64,000 nt of DNA from Amphibiibacter pelophylacis. Its GTDB lineage: Bacteria > Pseudomonadota > Gammaproteobacteria > Burkholderiales > Burkholderiaceae_C. The notes below the pieces were generated by a model. The model searched no databases and had not been told where the DNA came from. It was given only the letters and a program-made list of their open reading frames with translations. Of the stretch, positions 23,637 through 31,749 are shown piece by piece. The position numbers were made by a program, and so were the translations under genes. Every line of letters starts with the position of its first letter. Within the stretch, counting starts at the first letter, position 1. The stretch is from positions 1 through 64,000 of the forward strand of contig NZ_JAWDIE010000018.1 in NCBI RefSeq assembly GCF_037688875.1, in the 5' to 3' direction.

Positions 23637-24596
23637 ATGCCCGCCCCACACCCCCAGCTCAACCGCCACGGCGAGCTGATCCACCTGCTGAGCACCGAAG
23701 GCCTGCCCAAGGCCATCATGACCCAGCTGCTGGACACCGCCGAAGCCTTCCTGTCCATCCACCAGCGCGAAATCAAGAAAGTGCCGCTGCTGCGCGGCAA
23801 GAGCGTGTTCAACCTCTTCTTCGAGAACAGCACGCGCACGCGCACCACGTTCGAGATCGCCGCCAAGCGCCTCTCGGCCGACGTGATCAACCTGGACATC
23901 GCCCGATCCAGCACCGCCAAGGGCGAATCCCTGCTGGACACCATCGCCAACCTGTCGGCCATGCAGGCCGACATGTTCGTGGTGCGGCACAGCCAGAGCG
24001 GCGCGCCCTTCCTGATCGCGCAGCACTGTGCGCCGCACGTTCACGTGATCAACGCAGGCGACGGCCAGCACGCGCACCCCACCCAGGGCCTGCTGGACAT
24101 GCTGACCATCCGGCACTACAAGAAAGAATTCCACAACCTCAGCGTCGCCATCGTCGGCGACGTGGCGCATTCGCGCGTGGCGCGCTCGGACATCCACGCG
24201 CTCAGCACCCTGGGTGTGCCCGACATCCGCGTTGTCGGCCCCAAGACGCTGGTGCCCGACAGCCTGCGCCCGCTGGGTGTGCGCGTCTGCCACGACCTGC
24301 GCGAAGGCCTGAAAGACGTCGATGTCATCATCACCCTGCGCCTGCAGAGCGAGCGCATGAGCGGCGCCCTGCTGCCCAGCAGCGGCGAATACTTCCGCAC
24401 CTACGGCATCACGCCCGAGCGCCTGCAGTGGGCCAAAGACGACGCCATCGTCATGCACCCGGGCCCCATCAACCGGGGCGTGGAGATCGCGTCCAGCGTC
24501 GCCGATGGCGAGCGCAGCGTGATCCTGCCGCAGGTCACTTTCGGCATCGCCGTGCGCATGGCGGTGATGGGCACCATCGCAGGGAATATGGCATGA
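23637..24596 (+). CDS. pyrB: Aspartate carbamoyltransferase catalytic subunit
   Basis: A 319-residue enzyme joining carbamoyl phosphate and aspartate to carbamoyl aspartate, the committed step of pyrimidine synthesis. It has the carbamoyl phosphate loop FFENSTRTRTTFE (about 60-72), the HPTQGLLDM motif (about 143), the family segment GDVAHSRVARSD, and the C-terminal MHPGPINRGVEI. Its stop overlaps the pyrC' start (ATGA). No pyrI follows; as in pseudomonads and burkholderias it should form a dodecamer with the inactive dihydroorotase encoded next. Confidence 0.97.
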   Translation: MPAPHPQLNRHGELIHLLSTEGLPKAIMTQLLDTAEAFLSIHQREIKKVPLLRGKSVFNLFFENSTRTRTTFEIAAKRLSADVINLDIARSSTAKGESLLDTIANLSAMQADMFVVRHSQSGAPFLIAQHCAPHVHVINAGDGQHAHPTQGLLDMLTIRHYKKEFHNLSVAIVGDVAHSRVARSDIHALSTLGVPDIRVVGPKTLVPDSLRPLGVRVCHDLREGLKDVDVIITLRLQSERMSGALLPSSGEYFRTYGITPERLQWAKDDAIVMHPGPINRGVEIASSVADGERSVILPQVTFGIAVRMAVMGTIAGNMA

Positions 24597-25891
24597 ACAC
24601 GCTGATCCACAACGGCCGCCTGATCGATCCGGCCAGCGGCCTGGACCGCATCGGCGACCTGGCCATCAGCCACGGCCGCATCGTGGCGCTGGGCGAAGTC
24701 CCCGCCGGTTTCGAGGTGCAGAACCGCGTCGATGCCACCGGGCTGTGGGTGCTGCCGGGCCTGGTCGACCTGTGCGCGCGTCTGGGCGCTCCGGGCCACG
24801 GCCAGTCCAGCCTGCTGGAGAGCGAACTCGGCGCAGCCGCCGTCGGCGGCGTGACCAGCCTGGTCTGCCCACCCGACACCGACCCGGTGCTGGACGAGAC
24901 GGCGCTGGTCGAGATGCTCAAGCTGCGCGCGCGCAAGCTCAGCAAATGCCGCCTCTTCCCGCTGGGCGCGCTGACGCAGGGCCTGGCCGGGCAGAAACTG
25001 ACCGAAATGGCCGCGCTGACCGAGGCCGGCTGCGTCGGTTTCTCGCAGGCTCAGGTGCCCATCACCGACACGCAGGTGCTGATGCGCAGCTTCCAGTACG
25101 CCGCCACCTTTGGCTACACGCTGTGGCTGCGTCCGCAGGACCCGTGGCTGGGCCGGGGCGTGGCCGCCAGTGGCGCGCTGGCCACGCGCATGGGGCTGCC
25201 GGGCTTCCCTGAAGCGGCAGAAACCATCGCGCTGCACACGATTTTCGAGCTGATGCAGGCCACCGGGGCGCGCGTGCACCTGTGCCAGATCTCCAGCGCA
25301 GCGGGCGTGGCGCTGGTGCGCCAGGCCAAGTCGCGCGGCTTGCCCGTGACCGCCGACACCAGCGTCAACCACCTGCATCTGACCGAAATCGACATCGGCT
25401 ATTTCGACACGCGCAAGCGCATCCACCCGCCGCTGCGCCAGCAGCGCGACCGCGACGCCCTGCAGCAGGGCCTGCTGGACGGCACGCTGGACGCGCTGGT
25501 CAGCCAGCACACGCCGACGCAGGCCGAAGACAAGCAGCAGGCTTTCGACGGCGCCAGCCCGGGCGCCACGGGCCTTGAGCTGCTGCTGCCGCTGGCGCTG
25601 CGCTGGGGTGAACTGGCGGGCCTGACGCCCGCGCAGGCGCTGGCCCCAGTGACGCACCGCGCTGCCGCCTGCCTGGGCCAAAGCACGCTGGCCGCCAGCC
25701 TGGGGCGCCTGGTGCAGGGCGGTGTGGCCGACCTGTGCCTGGTCGATCCGGCCGTGCGCCAGACCGTCACGCCCGAGCGGCTGGTCAGCCAGAGCCGGTC
25801 CACCCCTTTCGAAGGCTGGGAACTGCCCGGCCAGGTGCGCGCCACCTGGGTCGCCGGTCATGCGGCCTACACCGCCAGCACACTGAACTGA
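24593..25891 (+). CDS. pyrX: Dihydroorotase-like protein PyrC', probably inactive
   Basis: A 432-residue amidohydrolase-fold protein. I chose the ATG at 24593 because it overlaps the pyrB stop and gives a typical start (NTLIHNGRLIDPASGLDRIG). The metal-binding HxH of active dihydroorotases (DLHVHLREPG) is replaced by DLCARLGAPG. Other metal ligand positions are also altered (for example LWLRPQD), while substrate-fold segments (RIHPPLR, ASPGATGLE) remain. Such proteins do not catalyse the reaction but are required to assemble and stabilise aspartate carbamoyltransferase. An active dihydroorotase must be encoded elsewhere. Confidence 0.92.
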   Translation: MNTLIHNGRLIDPASGLDRIGDLAISHGRIVALGEVPAGFEVQNRVDATGLWVLPGLVDLCARLGAPGHGQSSLLESELGAAAVGGVTSLVCPPDTDPVLDETALVEMLKLRARKLSKCRLFPLGALTQGLAGQKLTEMAALTEAGCVGFSQAQVPITDTQVLMRSFQYAATFGYTLWLRPQDPWLGRGVAASGALATRMGLPGFPEAAETIALHTIFELMQATGARVHLCQISSAAGVALVRQAKSRGLPVTADTSVNHLHLTEIDIGYFDTRKRIHPPLRQQRDRDALQQGLLDGTLDALVSQHTPTQAEDKQQAFDGASPGATGLELLLPLALRWGELAGLTPAQALAPVTHRAAACLGQSTLAASLGRLVQGGVADLCLVDPAVRQTVTPERLVSQSRSTPFEGWELPGQVRATWVAGHAAYTASTLN

Positions 25892-25894
25892 AGC

Positions 25895-26743
25895 ATGAAC
25901 GACACGAATGATCTGGCGCCCGCGCCCTGGCCGCCCGCGCGCCAGCCTGTGACCCCGGCCCGCGCCCTGCGCGCCGTCTGGCGCGGGGTGCGCCTGCTCA
26001 CGGTCTTCGCGCAGGGGCGGCTGGCGCTGACGCGCTTTCCCGAACTGACGCCCGCCCAGCGCGACGCGGTGCTGATGAACTGGTCGCGCGACGTGCTGCG
26101 CGCCCTGGGCGTACAGCTGGACGTGGCGGGCGAGCCTGCGCCCGGCCCGGTGCTGGTGGTGGCCAACCACCTCTCCTGGCTGGACATCATGGCCATCAAC
26201 GCCCGCACACCTGCGCGCTTTGTCGCCAAATCGGAGATCCGCTCCTGGCCGCTGGTCGGCACGCTGTGCGCCCTGAGCGGCACGCTCTTCATCAGCCGCG
26301 AGAAGCGCAGCGACGCGCGGCGCATGGTCAGCGATCTGACGCAGCGCCTGCAGCAGGGCGAAGTGATGGGCTTCTTCCCCGAAGGCACCACGGGCGAAGG
26401 CAACACCGTGCTGCGCTTTTACGGCAACCTCTTCCAGTCGGCGCTGCAGTCGGGCGCGCCCATCCAGCCGCTGGCGCTGCGCTACGCCAACGCCAGTGGC
26501 GGCTACTGTCCTGACACCTATTTCGGTGGCGATGTCAGCTTCGCCCAGTCGGTCTGGCGGGTGCTGTGCGCACCGCACGTCACCTGCCAGCTGCGCTTCC
26601 TGCCTGCGCTGGACACGACCCCGGCCAGCCCCGACACCTCCGCCCCCGACCGCAACCAGCTGGCGCGCGACGCCCACGCGCAGATCAGCGCGACGCTGGC
26701 CACGCTGGATGCGGCCCGCAGCACTGCCCCGCTGGCTTCCTGA
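25895..26743 (+). CDS. 1-acyl-glycerol-3-phosphate / lysolipid O-acyltransferase (PlsC-like)
   Basis: A 282-residue PlsC-family acyltransferase, 3 bp after pyrC'. The catalytic NHxxxxD box is NHLSWLD (about 91-97), followed by the acceptor-binding segment TLFISREK and the FPEGTT box (about 165-170). One N-terminal amphipathic or membrane segment is present. It transfers a fatty acyl chain to a lysophospholipid or related lyso-lipid. The PmtA-like methyltransferase 10 bp downstream makes a lipid-modification pair, so lyso-ornithine lipid (OlsA-like) is an alternative substrate. Confidence 0.87.
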   Translation: MNDTNDLAPAPWPPARQPVTPARALRAVWRGVRLLTVFAQGRLALTRFPELTPAQRDAVLMNWSRDVLRALGVQLDVAGEPAPGPVLVVANHLSWLDIMAINARTPARFVAKSEIRSWPLVGTLCALSGTLFISREKRSDARRMVSDLTQRLQQGEVMGFFPEGTTGEGNTVLRFYGNLFQSALQSGAPIQPLALRYANASGGYCPDTYFGGDVSFAQSVWRVLCAPHVTCQLRFLPALDTTPASPDTSAPDRNQLARDAHAQISATLATLDAARSTAPLAS

Positions 26744-26753
26744 GACGGCCACC

Positions 26754-27305
26754 ATGAGTCCCCTGGCTTTTCTGCACACGGCGCTGCGCCATTTCCAGAC
26801 CACCGGATCGGTGGCGCCCAGCTCGCGCTACCTGTGCCGCCACATCGTGGCCTCGGCGCAGCTCACGCCAGACAGCCGCGTGCTGGAAGTCGGTCCGGGC
26901 AACGGCGTCATCACCCGCCACTACCTGCCGCACCTGAGCGATCCGGCGCAGGCCACGCTGGTCGAGATCAACCCCGTGTTCTGCGGCATCCTTCGCCGCG
27001 ATCCGGCACTGCGCGGCGCGCACGTCATCGGCGCCGGGGTGGAAACCCTGCCCGCCGACAGCCTGGAACCGGCGGCCGACGTGATCATCTCCAGCGTGCC
27101 TTTTTACAGCCTGCCGCCGTCCGTTCGCGAGGATATCTCGCAGCAGTACGCGCGCCTGCTGCGCCCCGGCCAGCTCTGGGTGCAGTACACCTACAGCCCC
27201 AACCCGGGCTTTTTCCGCCGCCAGCCCGGCTTTCACCTGGTCAGCAGCCACCTGGTGCTGCGCAACGTGCCGCCCGCGCGGGTGCTGGTGCTGCGGCGCA
27301 CGTGA
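26754..27305 (+). CDS. SAM-dependent methyltransferase, phospholipid/ornithine-lipid N-methyltransferase-like
   Basis: A 183-residue class I methyltransferase. It begins with FLHTALRHFQTTGSVAPSSR, the conserved opening of the PmtA/OlsG lipid N-methyltransferase group. SAM motif I is VLEVGPGNGVITRHYLP (about 43-59), an acidic VEINP follows, and IISSVPFYSLP is the usual substrate-side motif. The start at 26754 lies 10 bp after the acyltransferase. It probably methylates a membrane lipid head group (phosphatidylethanolamine or ornithine lipid). The exact lipid is inference. Confidence 0.78.
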   Translation: MSPLAFLHTALRHFQTTGSVAPSSRYLCRHIVASAQLTPDSRVLEVGPGNGVITRHYLPHLSDPAQATLVEINPVFCGILRRDPALRGAHVIGAGVETLPADSLEPAADVIISSVPFYSLPPSVREDISQQYARLLRPGQLWVQYTYSPNPGFFRRQPGFHLVSSHLVLRNVPPARVLVLRRT

Positions 27306-27328
27306 ATCGCAGCAGAAATCAGTCCACC

Positions 27329-27369
27329 GTTTCACCTGTCGAAACGAAATCCTGCGGGTTGCGCAGGAT
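27329..27369. promoter_or_regulatory. Candidate operator palindromes upstream of the N-formylglutamate amidohydrolase-like gene
   Basis: Two dyads lie in the short intergenic stretch. GTTTC-acctgtc-GAAAC (27329-27345) could be a binding site, for example for the IclR regulator encoded downstream. An 8-bp perfect hairpin ATCCTGCG-ggttg-CGCAGGAT (27349-27369) has no T run. The position before the operon fits regulation; there is no other support. Confidence 0.3.
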
Positions 27370-27424
27370 GGGAGCACAAGCCCCGCGCTGACATACTCGG
27401 ACCGTGTCATTGAGTGGTCTGTGT

Positions 27425-28300
27425 ATGTCTTCGAAAATCCTGCGGGCCCAGCCCGCCCCCGCCGAGCCCTTCGTCATCCATGCCCCGCTGGGCGATGCCC
27501 TGCCGCTGGTGTTTGATTCGCCGCACAGCGGCTTCGCCCTGCCGGACGATTTCGGCACCGTCGCCACCGAGGCCGAACTGGCCAGCTCCTGCGACGCCTT
27601 CGTCGACGAGCTGTGGCTGCCCGCCGTCGGGCGCGGTGCCACGCTGCTGGCGGCCTGTTTTCCGCGCGCTTACATCGATCCCAACCGGGCGGCTGACGAC
27701 ATCGACGCCCAGCTTCTGGCCCAGCCCTGGCCCGAGCCGCTGCAGCCGCGCGCCTACACGCTGCGCGGCATGGGCCTGATCCGGCGCGACATCCTGCCCG
27801 GCCGCCCCATGTACCAGCGCCTGCTGGACGTGACCGAGGTGCAGTCGCGGCTGGATCGCTACTACCGCCCCTACCGCCAGGCGCTGGCGCGGCTGCTGCA
27901 CGAGCGCCAGCAGGCGGGCGGCCGCGTCTGGCACATCGACTGCCACTCAATGAAGGCGCAGGGCAACGCCATGAACGTGGACCGCGGCGCGCAGCGCCCG
28001 GATATCGTGGTCAGCGACGGTCTGGGCCGCACGGCCGACCCGGCCTTCACCGCCTGGGTGGCCGATGCGCTGCGCGAGCGCGGCTTCTCGGTCCAGGTCA
28101 ACGACCCCTACCAGGGCGGCGATCTGGTGCTGGCCCACGGCGCGCCCGCGCAGGGGGTGAACAGCGTGCAGATCGAGCTGAACCGCGCGCTGTACCTGGA
28201 CGAAAGCCGCCACGCCACGCACGCGGGCTTTGAGGCACTCCAGCGCCGCCTGGACGATTTTTCGCGCGCGCTGATCGACCATGTCACCCGCAGCCTCTGA
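27425..28300 (+). CDS. N-formylglutamate amidohydrolase-like protein
   Basis: A 291-residue protein of the N-formylglutamate amidohydrolase family. LVFDSPHSGFALP, the acidic DAFVDELW, the signature YIDPNRAADDID and the metal-binding IDCHSMKA are all present. It hydrolyses N-formylglutamate or a similar N-acyl amino acid. I took the start at 27425; an in-frame ATG at 27404 would add seven residues. Its 3' end overlaps the IclR gene by 20 bp, and a carrier follows, so the three form an uptake, hydrolysis and regulation unit. No other histidine-degradation gene is nearby, so the substrate may not be the classical one. Confidence 0.83.
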   Translation: MSSKILRAQPAPAEPFVIHAPLGDALPLVFDSPHSGFALPDDFGTVATEAELASSCDAFVDELWLPAVGRGATLLAACFPRAYIDPNRAADDIDAQLLAQPWPEPLQPRAYTLRGMGLIRRDILPGRPMYQRLLDVTEVQSRLDRYYRPYRQALARLLHERQQAGGRVWHIDCHSMKAQGNAMNVDRGAQRPDIVVSDGLGRTADPAFTAWVADALRERGFSVQVNDPYQGGDLVLAHGAPAQGVNSVQIELNRALYLDESRHATHAGFEALQRRLDDFSRALIDHVTRSL

Positions 28301-29054
28301 CACGACGCCCCCCGGCTACCGCATCGATGCGGTCGAGCGCGCGCTGCAGCTGCTGGATCTGGTCGCCGAAGCGCCCGGCCTGGGCGTGGCCGAACTGGCG
28401 CGCCGCGCCGGGCTGACCAAATCGCGCACCTTCCGGCTGCTGGGCACGCTGCAGCACGGCCGCTACCTGAGCGCCGGTCCCGGCGGCTATCGCCTGGGGC
28501 CGCAGGCTTTCGTGCTGGGCGTGGCCGCCGTGCAGGACAGCGCGCTGGTGCGCTGCGCGCAGTGGCACATGCAGGCGCTGCACGCGCAGCTGGGGGTGAC
28601 GGTGGTGCTGCGCGTGCGGGAGCGGCTGGAATCGGTCTGCATCGCCCGCGCCGACCGCGAGCAGGAACTGGCGCTGTCCCGGCTGGTCGGCAACCGGCGG
28701 CCGCTGTTTTCCGGCGCTTCGGGCAAGGTGCTGCTGGCGTATGCGCCGGACGAGATCCGCGAGCGCTTCATCGCGCAGCAGGCTGCGCTGCAGGGCCGCG
28801 ACGCCGCCTGGTGGGAGCGCGAAACGCGCGCCGAACTGCAGCGCGTGCAGCAGCAGGAGCTGGCCATCAGCCAGGGCGAACGCGCCCACGGCCGTCTGGC
28901 CATCGCCGTGCCGGTGCGCGACGCCAGTGGCGCGGTCGTGGCCTCGCTGAGCCTGTCCACCGACGGCGCCAGCGTGGCGCCGGACGTTCTGGCGCAGTGG
29001 AGCGGCCAGCTGCAGCGCAGCAGCCGCCATCTTTCTTCCGATCTGGGTTTCTGA
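28281..29054 (+). CDS. IclR-family transcriptional regulator
   Basis: A 257-residue regulator. The N-terminal winged helix (about 12-75) reads AVERALQLLDLVAEAPGLGV ... LTKSRTFRLLGTLQ. The C-terminal IclR effector domain includes GASGKVLLAYAPDE and the metabolite-pocket segment AVPVRDASGAVVASLSLS. It overlaps the preceding amidohydrolase gene by 20 bp and is followed after 12 bp by the carrier gene. It most likely controls this small operon, responding to the transported compound or its product. Confidence 0.92.
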   Translation: MSPAASDTTPPGYRIDAVERALQLLDLVAEAPGLGVAELARRAGLTKSRTFRLLGTLQHGRYLSAGPGGYRLGPQAFVLGVAAVQDSALVRCAQWHMQALHAQLGVTVVLRVRERLESVCIARADREQELALSRLVGNRRPLFSGASGKVLLAYAPDEIRERFIAQQAALQGRDAAWWERETRAELQRVQQQELAISQGERAHGRLAIAVPVRDASGAVVASLSLSTDGASVAPDVLAQWSGQLQRSSRHLSSDLGF

Positions 29055-29066
29055 CAGGAGCTTTTC

Positions 29067-30494
29067 ATGGACACCGCCCTTCCGACAACGACGCCCGCCG
29101 CCGCGCACGGCCACAAACGCCTGCTGCATCCCGTGGTGGTGATGCTGTGGGTGCTGGGCATGGCCCTGGCGCTGACCTGGTGGCTGGACGCCGGGCACTT
29201 CCAGCGCGAGGGCAAGCTGGTCGTACCGGGCACCTACCAGGTGGTGGCCAAGCCCGAATCGCTGGGACAGCTGCTGGCCGTCCACCTGCCGGGCAAAGAG
29301 GACAACGCGGCCGTGGCCCAGCCCGCCAGCCTGCTGACGGTGGTCCATGCCGTGCCCCAGGGTCTGGCCAAGCAGGCTGAACTGATCGTGATGGTGATGT
29401 TTGTCGGCGGCATGTTTGGCGTCATGCGCCGCACCGGCGTGGTCGATGCGGGGCTGGACCGGCTGCTGGCCGTGACCGGCGGCAACGTTCGGGTGCTGGT
29501 CCCGGTGCTCATGCTGGTGCTGGGCCTGGGCAGCACCTTCATGGGCTTCATCTCGGAGTATCTGGTGCTGATCCCGGTGATGGTGCTGCTGGCCGAGCGC
29601 CTGGGGCTGCCGCCGCTGTTCGGCCTGGCCGTGGTGGCGGTGGCCGCCAAGATCGGCTATGTCGCGTCGGTCACCAACCCCTTTGCGCTGGCGGTGGCCC
29701 AGCCCATGGCCGGGGTGCCGCTGTTCAGCGGCATGGGGCTGCGCATCGCTCTTTTCGTGATTTTCATGGCGGTGGGCATCCTGTACGTGCTGCGCCTGGC
29801 GCGCCAGGTTCGGGGAGCGCCGCCTGAGCGGGCACAGGATGCGGCAGCCCGTCTCTCCTGGCGGCACAGTGCCATTCTGCTGGTGCTGCTGGGCGCCTGC
29901 GTGGCGCTGGTTGTGGGGGTGAAAAACGCCCACTGGGGCAACCTGGATCTGGCCGCTTTCTACCTGCTGCTGGGTGCCCTGATCGCTGCCCTGGGCGCGC
30001 TGGCCCCGCGCGATGCCTGCGACGCTTTTGTGGACGGCATGAAAAGCATGATGCTGGCCGCGCTGCTGATCGGTCTGGCCTCCTCGGTGGAGATCATCCT
30101 GCATGGCAGCCAGGTGATGGACACCCTGGTCCACCTGGCCACCAGCGCCGTCAGCCAGCACGCGCCGGTCTGGGTCGCGCAGGGGCTGATGGGCGTGCAG
30201 ATGTTTCTGGACGTGTTCATCCCCTCGGTGTCCGGCAAAGCGCAGGTGACCATGCCCATCATTGCGCCAATCGCTCAGCTGTCGGGCGTGAGCGGGCAGA
30301 CGGCGGTGCTGGCCTTTCTGCTGGGCGGCGGTCTGACCAATATGATCACGCCGACCTCGGGCATGCTGCTGGCCTATCTGGCCGCCGCGCGCGTGGGCTA
30401 CGGCCAGTGGCTGCGTTTTGTGCTGCCGCTGTTCCTCATCCTGCTGGTGATGTCGGGCCTGGCGCTGGCTTTTGCCGTGACCACGGGCTACTGA
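29067..30494 (+). CDS. YfcC/DcuC-type inner-membrane carrier
   Basis: A 475-residue protein with about 12 hydrophobic helices, a soluble insertion after the first helix (REGKLVVPGTYQVVAKPESL) and conserved segments GLGSTFMGFISEYLVLIPVM and ITPTSGMLLAYLAAARVGYG typical of the YfcC branch of the DcuC/ion-transporter superfamily. Members are thought to carry dicarboxylates, amino acids or peptides. A ribosome binding site (CAGGAG) precedes the ATG. It is the last gene after the amidohydrolase and IclR genes and probably imports the amidohydrolase substrate or a related N-acyl amino acid. Confidence 0.83.
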   Translation: MDTALPTTTPAAAHGHKRLLHPVVVMLWVLGMALALTWWLDAGHFQREGKLVVPGTYQVVAKPESLGQLLAVHLPGKEDNAAVAQPASLLTVVHAVPQGLAKQAELIVMVMFVGGMFGVMRRTGVVDAGLDRLLAVTGGNVRVLVPVLMLVLGLGSTFMGFISEYLVLIPVMVLLAERLGLPPLFGLAVVAVAAKIGYVASVTNPFALAVAQPMAGVPLFSGMGLRIALFVIFMAVGILYVLRLARQVRGAPPERAQDAAARLSWRHSAILLVLLGACVALVVGVKNAHWGNLDLAAFYLLLGALIAALGALAPRDACDAFVDGMKSMMLAALLIGLASSVEIILHGSQVMDTLVHLATSAVSQHAPVWVAQGLMGVQMFLDVFIPSVSGKAQVTMPIIAPIAQLSGVSGQTAVLAFLLGGGLTNMITPTSGMLLAYLAAARVGYGQWLRFVLPLFLILLVMSGLALAFAVTTGY

Positions 30495-30624
30495 CGGGCG
30501 GCGCAGGCGCCCAAGGCAGCGCGGATGAGGGTGGCGGACGCGGGTTAACCCCGATGGCCTTGGGCCACTGGCGGGCCGCACCATCGCGGGCTATTCTGTC
30601 TGGACCCGCCAGCCCACCGCCCCC

Positions 30625-31590
30625 ATGAACCAGTACCACAGCACCGCGACGGTTCCACGCCGCCAGGCCTCGGCCTACTGGCGGGAGGTGATTGCGCAAA
30701 CCTACTTCCAGCTGCAGCTGGATTTTGGCGTGCAGCAGCAGGAATTCCGGGGCGAGCTGCAGGCCTGGTCGCTGGGCCAGGTCTCGCTGTCGCGGCTGGC
30801 CAGCAGCCCGCTGCGCTACCGCCGTGCGCGTCTGGCGCAGCAGGGACCGACGGGCGAGATCCTGGTCACGCTGCCGCGCCTGACGCCGGTGCAGTTCGCG
30901 CAGATGGGCCGCGAGACGCTGTGCCAGCCCGGCCAGTTCATCCTGGAGCATGGCGACGAACCTTACCGCTTCGATTACGGCCAGGACAACAGCATGCTGG
31001 TGCTCAAGCTGCCCGAAGCGGCGCTGCGCAGCCGGGCCGGGCCGGTGGACCGCTTCTGTGCGCGCCACTTCGACACCACCCAGGGTGCCGGGCAGCTGTT
31101 TTCCGATTACCTGATGCTCATCACCCGGCACTGCACGCAGCAGGGTCCGGAAACGCGCGCGCTGATGGGCCAGCAACTGATCGACCTGTTAGCCACCGCG
31201 CTGCTGGACGAGCCTTCGGCGCTGCAGTCGGGGCTGTCCTCGGTGCGGGCCGCGCACCTGGCGCGCATCGAAACCCATGTTCGCCAGCGCATGACCGACC
31301 CCGATCTGACGCCCGAGCGCATCGCTGCCGCCTGCGGCATTTCGCTGCGCTACCTGCACGACCTGTTCCGCGACACGGGGCAATCGGTCTCGCAGTGGGT
31401 GCGCAGCCTGCGCCTGCAGGCCGCGTGGGAGCAGCTGGCCCGCGCCAGCAGCGGGCGCAGCGTCGCGCAGGTGGCTTACGCCTGCGGTTTTGGCGACCCG
31501 GCGCAGTTCTCCACGGCTTTCCGGCGCCATTTTGGTCTGCCGCCCAGCCAGGTCCAGCCCGGCCAGACGCCGCCTGTCCTGAAAAGCTGA
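30625..31590 (+). CDS. AraC-family transcriptional regulator (FeaR-like layout)
   Basis: A 321-residue regulator with an N-terminal AraC-binding-type domain (about 10-190, containing GQFILEHGDEPYRFDYGQDNS) and a C-terminal double helix-turn-helix (about 215-315: IAAACGISLRYLHDLFRDTG and VAQVAYACGFGDPAQFSTAFR). It lies 160 bp before hyuB on the same strand and is likely the activator of the hydantoinase/Liv operon. The layout resembles FeaR-type regulators of aromatic amine use, but the inducer is unknown. Confidence 0.88.
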   Translation: MNQYHSTATVPRRQASAYWREVIAQTYFQLQLDFGVQQQEFRGELQAWSLGQVSLSRLASSPLRYRRARLAQQGPTGEILVTLPRLTPVQFAQMGRETLCQPGQFILEHGDEPYRFDYGQDNSMLVLKLPEAALRSRAGPVDRFCARHFDTTQGAGQLFSDYLMLITRHCTQQGPETRALMGQQLIDLLATALLDEPSALQSGLSSVRAAHLARIETHVRQRMTDPDLTPERIAAACGISLRYLHDLFRDTGQSVSQWVRSLRLQAAWEQLARASSGRSVAQVAYACGFGDPAQFSTAFRRHFGLPPSQVQPGQTPPVLKS

Positions 31591-31749
31591 ACCGGCCACC
31601 CCAGGTCACGAAGGGCCTGGGGAAAATCCTCCCCGCACTGCACCCACGCACAAGCCGTGGTGCACGCCCGCACAAGTCCGAACCGGCCTCGCTGCCCACA
31701 ATTCCTGACATCGCGCCGCCTGTTGCGGCCTGTGCAAGGAGGAGCATCC

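Noticed and set aside
24713..24790. pyrC' annotated as an active dihydroorotase
   Set aside because: The metal-binding HxH is absent, so only the structural PyrC' role is supported.
24401..26803. An 800-codon minus-strand open frame over pyrB-pyrC'-acyltransferase
   Set aside because: Antisense of well-recognised genes; Arg/Gln/His-rich composition is an effect of high GC.
30495..30624. GC-rich hairpin between the YfcC-type carrier and the AraC regulator as a terminator
   Set aside because: The stem is short (GGGCG/CGCCC) and no T run follows; I see no other element in these 130 bp.
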